DNA from: an uncultured Alphaproteobacteria bacterium
GTDB lineage: Bacteria > Pseudomonadota > Alphaproteobacteria > Rhodobacterales > Rhodobacteraceae
Direction: 5' to 3'
DNA length: 64,000 nucleotides
Assembly (NCBI GenBank): GCA_902586885.1
Contig: CACIJG010000001.1
Coordinates: forward strand, 1 to 64,000
The translations under genes and the position numbers were made by a program. Positions 44,347-52,524 of this stretch are shown one piece after another (position 1 is the first letter of the stretch; every line of letters begins with the position of its first letter). The notes under the pieces are model-generated. The model searched no databases, was not told the origin of the DNA, and saw only the letters and a program-made list of their open reading frames with translations.

Positions 44347-44639
44347 GAAAGCTGATTATTTGAAAATTTCTTAAAGTTTTAAAGCTATTAAATCAATATA
44401 TTACAACATCTTTAGATTTTTTGATCTTCTTTTCTGATTTTTAAGCCTTTGAAAATGAAAAAGATTAATTTCAAAGAGGAAAAGAAGGACAGTTTTAAAA
44501 ATATTTAGTATATGATCACTTTTTTTATGTTTCTATTATATATTTGCAGTAATGAATCAGATCAATTTACTGTTGAACAGGTTATAAAACTGTTAAAAAA
44601 ATAAATTAGAAAAAACGTTAAAAATATGAGGTTTAATTT

Positions 44640-44816
44640 ATGATTGACACAAAGGTAATCGATTCTAAAGAAAGAAAATTTTATGTTCGTTTAATAATAA
44701 GTCTTATTTTGTTCTACGTAACAGGAAGTATGTTTTACAAGGCTATTTCTCCCTTTCACAATTGTATTCGAGCTGAGGAACCAATTATAGAATGCAATAA
44801 AAACGCAAAATGGTAA
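44640..44816 (+). CDS. Possible small membrane protein, 58 aa
   Basis: MIDTKVIDSKERKFYVRLIISLILFYVTGSMFYKAISPFHNCIRAEEPIIECNKNAKW; one TM segment; below the 60-aa cutoff of the ORF track. Confidence 0.35.
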   Translation: MIDTKVIDSKERKFYVRLIISLILFYVTGSMFYKAISPFHNCIRAEEPIIECNKNAKW

Positions 44817-44994
44817 GCAATCCTAAATTTTCTATTATCTCAAGTGGTGTGTATATTTTTGTTCGGGAGGCAAAATGCAATCAATTGGTTGCAACGGAGA
44901 AAGAGGTTTTAAAATATCTGTTGCCGACAAAAGTGCAGCAAACCTTAGTGAAAATATAAAATAATGAGAACAATAGTTTTCACAAAATTCAACT

Positions 44995-46638
44995 CTAAAT
45001 GAAGTCAAATGCCTCATTAAGAAAGGGCTTAAATTTTTTCCATTTTTCAGAGCTACCCTGATAAACTTTTTTCCTAACTTGTGACTTAGATGCTGTGGTT
45101 ACAGCTCTTTTGTTTTCTTGAGGTGATAAACACTCTTTTTCCCATTTTAAATTCAGATGCTTAATCAGTTTCTGTGTCTCACTTTCTTGGCTAGTCGTCA
45201 GCAATTCATAGTCAAGATGATAAATTTTATTACCAAGTTTCTCCTGCCAAAATTTCATAAGGTTTTTGTACAATGAGTAATATTTAGTAATGTCATCGAT
45301 AGAGTAAGAATAACCCAAAGATTTTGTTGTAAAATATTGTTTGTAATTAGCCCAACATAGTGCGGCGGGATCTCTTTTAACATGCACTATTTTAGCTTCA
45401 GGGAACGCTGCCGCGAGTAAACCCAGGAACCGAAAGTTTTGAGGCAGCTTATCGGTAACAAACGGACTCTCGTTGGAGAGTTTTTGTAATTGGAACAAGT
45501 ATTTTTCTCTGAAATCAAGTAACGTATTTGTATTTGCTTCATGTAAACCTGTTGCGATAAGATGGCCAAATCGAGCAACAAAAGGTAGTTCTCCCGCACC
45601 GGTTACTTGAGAGTGTGATGAAATAATTTGTTCAACTAAAGTGGTTCCAGAACGCGGCATTCCAACAATAAAAATTGGAATTGAATTGTTTACATTTTTT
45701 TCAATTTTTAATGAGTTTCTTTCTACTTTAGCATAGCTGGATTTAAGCAGCTTAAAAAACTGAATATCCAGCCTGATATCATACTTCAAAAGTTTTTTGC
45801 GTAATAGATTACCTTCGCGATAATGTTTAAACGATTTTGCTAAGTCTCCTATATCTTCGCAAGCCTTTGCTAAAGCAAAATTAATGTCACAGCGGTCTTC
45901 ATCTGAGATTGTTTTATCGAAATATAGTTGCTCCATTTTCGAAAATTCTTCATCCTTTTTTTCAAAAGTTTTTACTTGTGTAAGAAATCGGTAGGCCACA
46001 GAGTAACTGGGTTTTAATGCGATGGCTTTCCTATAACTTGCTTTAGCTTCTTTTAATTTGCCCAGTGCATGAAGAGTCACTCCTAAATTATTGTGCGCTT
46101 GAAAATATTCCGGTTTTAATTTTATGGCTTTCCTATAACTTGCTTTAGCTTCTTCTAATCTGCCTAATGCGTGAAGAGTCACTCCTAAATTATTGTGCGC
46201 TTGAAAATATTCCGGTTTTAATGTTATCGCTTGCCTGTAGCTTGCTACAGCTTCATCTAAATTATCTATTTTATGAAGTACAAGACCCAAGTTATAAAAG
46301 GCTTGTTCATGGTCAGGTTTATATATTGTTACCTCTCTATAACTAGCGACTGATTCCTTTAATCTGCCTAGACCGTCAAGTAAAATGCCCAAGTTTAAAT
46401 GTGCTTCTACCAATTCTGGCTTATATTTTATAGCCAATCTGTAACTTGCTTCAGCCTCTCTTAGTTTGCCAAGCTTTTTAATAACGGTCCCCAAGTTGCA
46501 ATGTGCTTCAGCAAAGTCAGGCTTAAGTTTTAATGTGTGAATGTAACTAGTTACTGCTTCCTTTACTTTGCCTAATTTTTGAAACGCAACTCCTAGTCTG
46601 TAATGCGCTAGTGCGTCTTCAATATTAGATTTTGGCAA
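44995..46638 (-). CDS. TPR repeat-containing sulfotransferase
   Basis: About six TPR units (AHNNLGVTLHALGRLEEAKASYRKAI) then a sulfotransferase domain (PIFIVGMPRSGTTLVEQIISSHSQVTGAGEL). Confidence 0.9.
   Translation of the reverse strand: MPKSNIEDALAHYRLGVAFQKLGKVKEAVTSYIHTLKLKPDFAEAHCNLGTVIKKLGKLREAEASYRLAIKYKPELVEAHLNLGILLDGLGRLKESVASYREVTIYKPDHEQAFYNLGLVLHKIDNLDEAVASYRQAITLKPEYFQAHNNLGVTLHALGRLEEAKASYRKAIKLKPEYFQAHNNLGVTLHALGKLKEAKASYRKAIALKPSYSVAYRFLTQVKTFEKKDEEFSKMEQLYFDKTISDEDRCDINFALAKACEDIGDLAKSFKHYREGNLLRKKLLKYDIRLDIQFFKLLKSSYAKVERNSLKIEKNVNNSIPIFIVGMPRSGTTLVEQIISSHSQVTGAGELPFVARFGHLIATGLHEANTNTLLDFREKYLFQLQKLSNESPFVTDKLPQNFRFLGLLAAAFPEAKIVHVKRDPAALCWANYKQYFTTKSLGYSYSIDDITKYYSLYKNLMKFWQEKLGNKIYHLDYELLTTSQESETQKLIKHLNLKWEKECLSPQENKRAVTTASKSQVRKKVYQGSSEKWKKFKPFLNEAFDFI
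46009..46212 (-). repeat. Near-identical 102-bp tandem duplication encoding two consecutive TPR units
   Basis: EYFQAHNNLGVTLHALGRLEEAKASYRKAIKLKP followed by EYFQAHNNLGVTLHALGKLKEAKASYRKAIALKP; DNA also near identical. Confidence 0.85.
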
Positions 46639-46652
46639 TATTTACTCCCACT

Positions 46653-47270
46653 CTAAACTGAACGTTTCATGGAGTTATAGAGAGACGTTTTATCTAAATC
46701 TTTCATAACACTTTGAACAGACTCATAATCTACCTTCTCTCTATTCTGGCTGATCTTCGATTTTGCTGAAATCCTTTCAACTTTGAGTTTAAACGCCACG
46801 ATATTTTCTAGCATTTGCTCCATAAAATCTTTTGGGGCATCAGACATTTTCCATGCTTTTTTTCCAGAGAAAGCGAGTTCATACGTTTTAGTTAATTTGC
46901 CGACAGTGGAGAGCTTGTCCTTTTTTGATTTATAGAAGGATAAGTGTCCATGAAGATGTACAACTTGATAATTCCATGTAGGTACATGTCGATGTGTCTC
47001 TGGCTTTGTGGGATACCAATTAGGAGATATGTAGGAATCTTCCGCTCTAAATATAGCTATTGCATTTGTCCCATTTGGAAACGTCTCATGTAGATAGTTT
47101 GCCCTAGCTATATGTCCGATGTATTCATTATTTTTGTGGTGTATAATTGGAATATGATTTGCTATGAAATTACCATCCAAATAGCAAATTAAGGTCGCCA
47201 AAGGAAATTGTTTAATTAGCTTTTCTATTTCTTTTTTGTCATTTTCCTTAAAGTGATTTGGCAAATACAT
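46653..47270 (-). CDS. FMN-binding negative transcriptional regulator, PaiB-like
   Basis: MYLPNHF...YIGHIARANYLHE...AIFRAEDSYISPNWYPTK...VPTWNYQVVHLHG. Confidence 0.9.
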   Translation of the reverse strand: MYLPNHFKENDKKEIEKLIKQFPLATLICYLDGNFIANHIPIIHHKNNEYIGHIARANYLHETFPNGTNAIAIFRAEDSYISPNWYPTKPETHRHVPTWNYQVVHLHGHLSFYKSKKDKLSTVGKLTKTYELAFSGKKAWKMSDAPKDFMEQMLENIVAFKLKVERISAKSKISQNREKVDYESVQSVMKDLDKTSLYNSMKRSV

Positions 47271-47323
47271 TTAAAAGACTCTAACTTTTATTTTCTTGCA
47301 TTTATTTATTGTTTTGACACCCA

Positions 47324-47532
47324 TGATTCCCATTCAATAGTTCTAAACATTTTTTGTTATTTAAAATCAATAACTTACAAAAAGTCTGCCATAAGCCTTT
47401 AACACTTTAAGCTTTTTGAAATTAACAGAACTATAGATTTTACCCTTTATTAAATTTAAATTGAGCTCAACTATACTTGAATGTTAAGTCATTGTCACTT
47501 AACAAGAGACTGTAATGAAAAGTGGCAGACTT
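47324..47532 (-). repeat. Degenerate copy (C) of the guaA-tail plus ~208-bp element-end repeat
   Basis: Minus strand core AGAACTATTGAATGGGAATCA resembles guaA GGAACTATTGAGTGGGAGTAA; the other end (GTCTGCCACTTTT...AAGTGACAATGA...) lines up with copies A and B at the same length. Confidence 0.65.
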
Positions 47533-47731
47533 TGACACAAAATAATGCTAAACAGAAACTATATATCCAGAGCATCAAAACGACATTCAAGAATATTATT
47601 AAACCGAAAAGGAATGAGTAAACCTAATACTTTGTAAATATTAAATCTCAATATTTCATTATATTAAAAATGATATACTGTGACTTTGTTCAAGTTATGC
47701 TCACATATTTTATTGAAGTTTGGTTTCCAAC

Positions 47732-49468
47732 TTATGGTGATAGGAAAACATCGAACGCCCCATTTAGGAATGGTTGATATTTTTTCCATTGTTGAGAGCT
47801 GCCCTGGTATAGTTTTTCTCTAACTTGAAGATTGGATGCTGTTGCTACTCTTCTTTTGTTATTTTGTGGTGAGAGACATTTTTCATCCCAATCTAAGTCA
47901 AGATGATTAATAAGCTGCCGAGTTTCATTTTCCTGATTAACAGTTAAAGTTTCATAATCAAGATTGTAAATTCTATTGTGTAGTGTGTTTGTCCAAAACT
48001 CCATAAGATTTACATACAGCTTATGATAACTGACGATATCATCGAGAGCGTAACAGTAGCCCAGATCTCTTGAGACAAAATACTGTTTATAATTTGCCCA
48101 ACATACTGCTGCGGGGTTTCTTTTAACATGTATTATTTTAGCCTCAGGAAAAGCTGCAGCAAGCAGTCCTATGTAACGGAAGTTTTGAGGCATTTTGTCT
48201 GTAACAAGTAATTTTCTGTAGGAAATTTTCTTAAGTTCTCCTAGGTATTTGTGCCGAAAATCAAGCAAAACTTCACGATCTACTTTAGAACTACCATTTG
48301 CAATAGTTGATCCAAACTTAGCTGCATAAGATAACTCCCCTGCACCTGTAACTTGCGAATGAGAAGAAATAATTTGTTCAACTAAAGTTGTGCCAGAACG
48401 AGGCATGCCAACGATAAAAATAGGCCTCACATCCTTTGGCAATTTTTCTGGATCTAACGAATTGTACTCTATCGCCGAATAACTAGATTTGATTTGCCTA
48501 AACAATTCAATATCTTTACTGATATCATAGTTCAACAATTTTTTACGTAGGGTATTACCTTCTCTATAGTGAGCAAAAGCTTGTTCAAAATCTTTTAAAT
48601 CATCACATGCCTTGGCTAAGCCAAAGTTAATCTGGCAACGCTGCTCCTCTGATATATCTCCATTAAGATATAGTTCTAGCATTTTTGAAAACTGTTTGTC
48701 ACGTCTGTCAAATTTTTTTATCAATGTGAGGTTTCTATGAGCTTCAGCATAATCAGGCTTCAAGGCTAATGCTTTGATGAAGCAGGCTGTAGCCTCGTCC
48801 AATTTCCCTAGTTCCTGGAGTATCAAGCCCAAGTTATTTCGGGCTAAGGGGTTATCAGGATTCAACGAGATCGCTTTCTTACAGCAAGCTTCGGCAGCTT
48901 CTACCCTACCAAGTTTTTTTAGTGTGTTACCTAAGTTGTTATAAGCTGCAGCAGAGTTTGGTTCAAGTGCTATAGCTTTCTTGAAAATTACTTCGGCTTC
49001 ATCTAGTCTCCCCAGTTCCTCAAGCGTAGCACCCAAATTATTGTGAGCGTTAGGGTAAAGAGGCTTTATTGCTATTGCGTGTCTAAATCTTACTTCAGCT
49101 GCATTTAGTCTACCTAGTTCTTTGAGCGTGATGCCTAGGTTATTGTGTGCTGCAACAAAGTTAGGGTTCAAAACTATTGCTTGGGTGAAACTTTTCTCAG
49201 CTAAATCTAATTTACCCATTCTTCTGAGAATGAACCCTAAGCTATTATGGTTTTCTGCATCTTGAGGAGATAACGCAACTGCTTTTTCATTAGCAAAAAG
49301 CGCATCTGAAATCCTACCTTTTTGTGCTAACACAGCGCCGAGAGCCTTCCAACCTATCATAAAAGAAGGAAATTGTTGCGTCATTAACACTGCTTGTTCT
49401 TCTGCTTCCTCATATCGTCCTTTTCGGTAATGCTCTATTAATCTTTTTATTTTCTCTTTAGAAGGCAT
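47732..49468 (-). CDS. TPR repeat-containing sulfotransferase (paralog of 44995-46638)
   Basis: TPR units then PIFIVGMPRSGTTLVEQIISSHSQVTGAGEL; start likely ATG 49468, because the ORF-track start (49537) lies in the repeated guaA tail. Confidence 0.9.
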   Translation of the reverse strand: MPSKEKIKRLIEHYRKGRYEEAEEQAVLMTQQFPSFMIGWKALGAVLAQKGRISDALFANEKAVALSPQDAENHNSLGFILRRMGKLDLAEKSFTQAIVLNPNFVAAHNNLGITLKELGRLNAAEVRFRHAIAIKPLYPNAHNNLGATLEELGRLDEAEVIFKKAIALEPNSAAAYNNLGNTLKKLGRVEAAEACCKKAISLNPDNPLARNNLGLILQELGKLDEATACFIKALALKPDYAEAHRNLTLIKKFDRRDKQFSKMLELYLNGDISEEQRCQINFGLAKACDDLKDFEQAFAHYREGNTLRKKLLNYDISKDIELFRQIKSSYSAIEYNSLDPEKLPKDVRPIFIVGMPRSGTTLVEQIISSHSQVTGAGELSYAAKFGSTIANGSSKVDREVLLDFRHKYLGELKKISYRKLLVTDKMPQNFRYIGLLAAAFPEAKIIHVKRNPAAVCWANYKQYFVSRDLGYCYALDDIVSYHKLYVNLMEFWTNTLHNRIYNLDYETLTVNQENETRQLINHLDLDWDEKCLSPQNNKRRVATASNLQVREKLYQGSSQQWKKYQPFLNGAFDVFLSP

Positions 49469-49527
49469 TCCATTTTTAGTTTTTTTATTATTTTTGTATA
49501 TATTGCTCAACAAACTAGCTTTCAGCC

Positions 49528-49735
49528 TTATTCCCACTCAATTGTTCCACGTCTGTAAGCCAATGTTTTTGTTGCCTTTTTAAAAAGTTTGTCACTACTT
49601 TGTCATTTTTTACACTTTCAGACTTTCGAAGAACTATTGCTTTTATCCTTTTCTAAATCCTTATTACGCTCAATCATACTTAAACATTAGTTAATTGTCA
49701 CTTGGTGAGACTCTGTCACCAAAAGTGACAGACTC
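49528..49735 (-). repeat. Copy A of the guaA-tail plus ~208-bp element-end repeat
   Basis: Minus strand GGAACAATTGAGTGGGAATAA encodes GTIEWE-stop, the GuaA C-terminus; the whole 208 bp matches 50832-51040 closely in the same orientation. Confidence 0.9.
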
Positions 49736-49825
49736 TAACAATAAATTTATCGTAACAGTGATTTAATGTTGACAAATTAACAGAATTCTTTCAAGAGACA
49801 AAATCACTGTTGAGGTTGCAGTTTT

Positions 49826-50761
49826 ATGAAATCAGAAAAGTTAGGGTTAATTCTTGTTTTATTGGGAATGGGCTTATTCTCGATACAAGATGTTATTATT
49901 AAACTAATCGCAGATCGTGTTTCTTTAATGCAAATTCTGTTTTTTAGAGCTAGCTTAGGCACTCTTTTACTAATCTGTTTTTTGTGGGTTAGTGGCAAGC
50001 CAATAAAATTGGGCTCTTTTTACCCCAAAACTGCCATGTTTAGAGGTGTCACCTTTTTCATTGGTTTTACGTTATTTTATGTTTCTATTTCAAAGATCTC
50101 ATTAGCGGAGGCAAATAGCTTGTTTTTCTCCAATCCTATTTTTGTAACAATTTTTTCTGTATTCTTTTTAAAAATCTCAATAGGAATTCATCGGTTTTTC
50201 GCTGTTTTTTTTGGTTTTTTAGGGGCTTTGTTAATTATCAAGCCATCTTTGAATAATATTAATTGGTATATGGTTTTACCATTGATCACTGCAATAAGCT
50301 ACTCTATTGGAATGTTATTGGCTAAGAAGACAAGTGATAAAGATAATGCTTTTCAACAATCTTTTCATATATACCTTGGAGGAGTGATTTTATCTCCTTT
50401 AGTTACAATGGTAGCAAAATATGGCTTCCCTCAATATGAAAATGATCAAACTAAATTCCTCTTTATGCCCTGGGAATTTGGTGAAATATATATATTAGGT
50501 ATGTTATTAATAATTACTATTACTGGTACAATTGGAATTTTTCTATTAGTTTATGCATATAACATAGGTTCTCCTCAATCTAATGCCCCCATGGAATACG
50601 TCCTTCTATTTTATTCTTTAGTTTTGGGCTTTTTTATTTTTGGAGATGTTCCCGATTTTCTATCTTTTCTAGGGATAGTTTTTATCATCTTAAGTGGAGT
50701 TTATATTTTTATACGTGAAGCAAAGCGTGAAAAGTTGGTTGCTGTTAAGAAAGAAAGATAA
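49826..50761 (+). CDS. EamA/DMT family transporter
   Basis: About ten TM segments; LGMGLFSIQDVIIKLIADRVSLMQILFFRASLGTLLL. Confidence 0.88.
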   Translation: MKSEKLGLILVLLGMGLFSIQDVIIKLIADRVSLMQILFFRASLGTLLLICFLWVSGKPIKLGSFYPKTAMFRGVTFFIGFTLFYVSISKISLAEANSLFFSNPIFVTIFSVFFLKISIGIHRFFAVFFGFLGALLIIKPSLNNINWYMVLPLITAISYSIGMLLAKKTSDKDNAFQQSFHIYLGGVILSPLVTMVAKYGFPQYENDQTKFLFMPWEFGEIYILGMLLIITITGTIGIFLLVYAYNIGSPQSNAPMEYVLLFYSLVLGFFIFGDVPDFLSFLGIVFIILSGVYIFIREAKREKLVAVKKER

Positions 50762-50831
50762 TCCAGAATTTCTTTTTACGTCCACTCAATAATACTATTA
50801 CTGTAAAATATTGATTTTATTGACTTTTTAA

Positions 50832-51040
50832 TCACTCCCACTCAATTGTTTCACGTCTGTAAGTCATTGATTTAATTAAATTTTTTAAAAGTTTGTCACT
50901 ACTTTGTCACTTTTTACCCTTTTAGACTTTTGAAGAATTATTGCTTTTATCTTTTAGTAAATCCTTATTATGCTCAATCATACTTAAACATTAGTTAATT
51001 GTCACTTGGTAAGACTCTGTCACCAAAATTGACAGACTTT
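50832..51040 (-). repeat. Copy B of the guaA-tail plus ~208-bp element-end repeat
   Basis: Minus strand GAAACAATTGAGTGGGAGTGA core; direct repeat with 49528-49735; the sequence beyond the core (TTAAAAAGTCAATAAAATCAAT) also resembles the sequence just after guaA. Confidence 0.9.
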
Positions 51041-51140
51041 GTTTGCTTTTATATGCGTTTAGATTAGCTCACAAAAACTCGGGCTCTGCCAAAGGAGTTT
51101 ACATGGGGCATCCTGAATTTGAAGGGTTTGAGGTTGTAAT

Positions 51141-51365
51141 CTAATCTGTGCCTATCTCACCCTCTACCACATGTTCAAGATTTAGTTCCTCACAAGATAA
51201 AACCATTTTTACTTTCACCATACCTGTACCACTATAAACTTTTTCTATCTCTTGTTGAGAAGTAATCCCTACTTTCTTTAGGAACTTCCTTATGGACATA
51301 GTCACCTCATCATCATTCATGATTTTCTCCATATCAGTATTAAATTTTTCAAATCTTTCTCCCAT
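51141..51365 (-). CDS. DUF6494-like small protein
   Basis: EVTMSIRKFLKKVGITSQQEIEKVY resembles the DUF6494 pattern. Confidence 0.65.
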   Translation of the reverse strand: MGERFEKFNTDMEKIMNDDEVTMSIRKFLKKVGITSQQEIEKVYSGTGMVKVKMVLSCEELNLEHVVEGEIGTD

Positions 51366-51551
51366 ATCTAGCCATTTTCTTTTAGCTCTTAGATATTACA
51401 AAACTCTTTGAGCATATCAATAAACTGATAATATTTGCCAATAACTTGAACTATAAATAAATTCACTTTTTCTGACAATTAATACTCCTTTATCAGCGTG
51501 TTAACAATAATAGCAGCTTTAAAATTCTTTATTTCACCTTAAATCATTTTT

Positions 51552-51620
51552 TTAAGAAACAGGGGTTGCGCCAGTATCATGTCGCCAAACCACTCCGTCT
51601 TTCTTAATGTAAACTGCCAT
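51552..51620 (-). CDS. Possible 22-aa ORF downstream of 51623-51925
   Basis: MAVYIKKDGVVWRHDTGATPVS; starts 2 nt after the stop of the upstream gene, suggesting coupling. Confidence 0.25.
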   Translation of the reverse strand: MAVYIKKDGVVWRHDTGATPVS

Positions 51621-51622
51621 TA

Positions 51623-51925
51623 TCACCTTTCCCCTGCCTTTACTTTACTTGAAAAGACATGCTTCACAACCATATCTCCAGATAGCCTGAAATTCTCCTT
51701 AACAAGATGTTTTAATTCTCCCGAAGTACGACTTTCAGCGAGATTGCGAGCTTCTTCGTTGGGATAAACTGAAACGCCCACACAGCTTGTTTCAGTGGTT
51801 TTAATCATCAATAGCATTTCAGCATCAGGGTATAGAGTAGGGCTATCTCTTTCATACATATCCAGAAAATCTTGCATAGCCTCTTTTGTTTCAAAATCCA
51901 TTGATACAACGTTAGTAGGTGTCAT
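51623..51925 (-). CDS. Hypothetical protein, 100 aa
   Basis: Intact ORF in the same direction as its neighbours; no family recognised. Confidence 0.6.
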   Translation of the reverse strand: MTPTNVVSMDFETKEAMQDFLDMYERDSPTLYPDAEMLLMIKTTETSCVGVSVYPNEEARNLAESRTSGELKHLVKENFRLSGDMVVKHVFSSKVKAGER

Positions 51926-51944
51926 TTTAAATTTCCCTTTTTTT

Positions 51945-52271
51945 TCATTCTTTGATAGGAATTCTATTAATTATAGTTCTCCATGGTTTTCCATCTCTAA
52001 AGTGTGTAGTATTTACCGATAAAACAAATTGTCCATCAAGAACGTACTTTTGTTCAAAAACTACCAGGTGTTCAGTTTCTAAAAGACATTTGGCATTATC
52101 ATGAAGGGTTACTTCGCCATCATCGAACTCTTTTTTTGACGCGTCAAGCCAATCGTCTCTCGTAAGCAATTCAAAATCAGCAACAAATAAAAAATCAGGA
52201 TGTAACCATGCCTTAATAGCATCCAAATCCTTGTTGCTCATGTCTCTCACCATTTTATCGAAATAATTCAT
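51945..52271 (-). CDS. SnoaL/NTF2-like protein
   Basis: AIKAWLHPDFLFVADFELLTRDDWLDA...NTTHFRDGKPWRTIINRIPI. Confidence 0.75.
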   Translation of the reverse strand: MNYFDKMVRDMSNKDLDAIKAWLHPDFLFVADFELLTRDDWLDASKKEFDDGEVTLHDNAKCLLETEHLVVFEQKYVLDGQFVLSVNTTHFRDGKPWRTIINRIPIKE

Positions 52272-52524
52272 ATCAAGCTACTTTCTTTAAATTTTTTACA
52301 CACTATTTCTGCATATGTTCATTTGCTTAGCAACTAGTGATAGCAAAACGTCAAAAACAAAGTAAATCTTTACGATGTCTCATAAAGTCTAAAAGTTTGC
52401 CGAAAAGTTTGAAGCCGTAAAAATTAAATGATTTAATATCAATGGCTTAGGTTTATAAAAATAATGTTTTTAAAAAAATAAAATCATATAAGTAATTGTT
52501 TTAATTGACTTTTTATAAACCAAG

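Noticed and set aside
44835-45017. 60-aa minus-strand ORF after the TPR-sulfotransferase
   Set aside because: Overlaps the end of the TPR-sulfotransferase frame and shows no recognisable domain; likely spurious.
51103-51144. 13-aa ORF MGHPEFEGFEVVI with a GGAG upstream
   Set aside because: Too short to support as a gene and overlaps the DUF6494-like gene end; may be a fragment but cannot be tested here.
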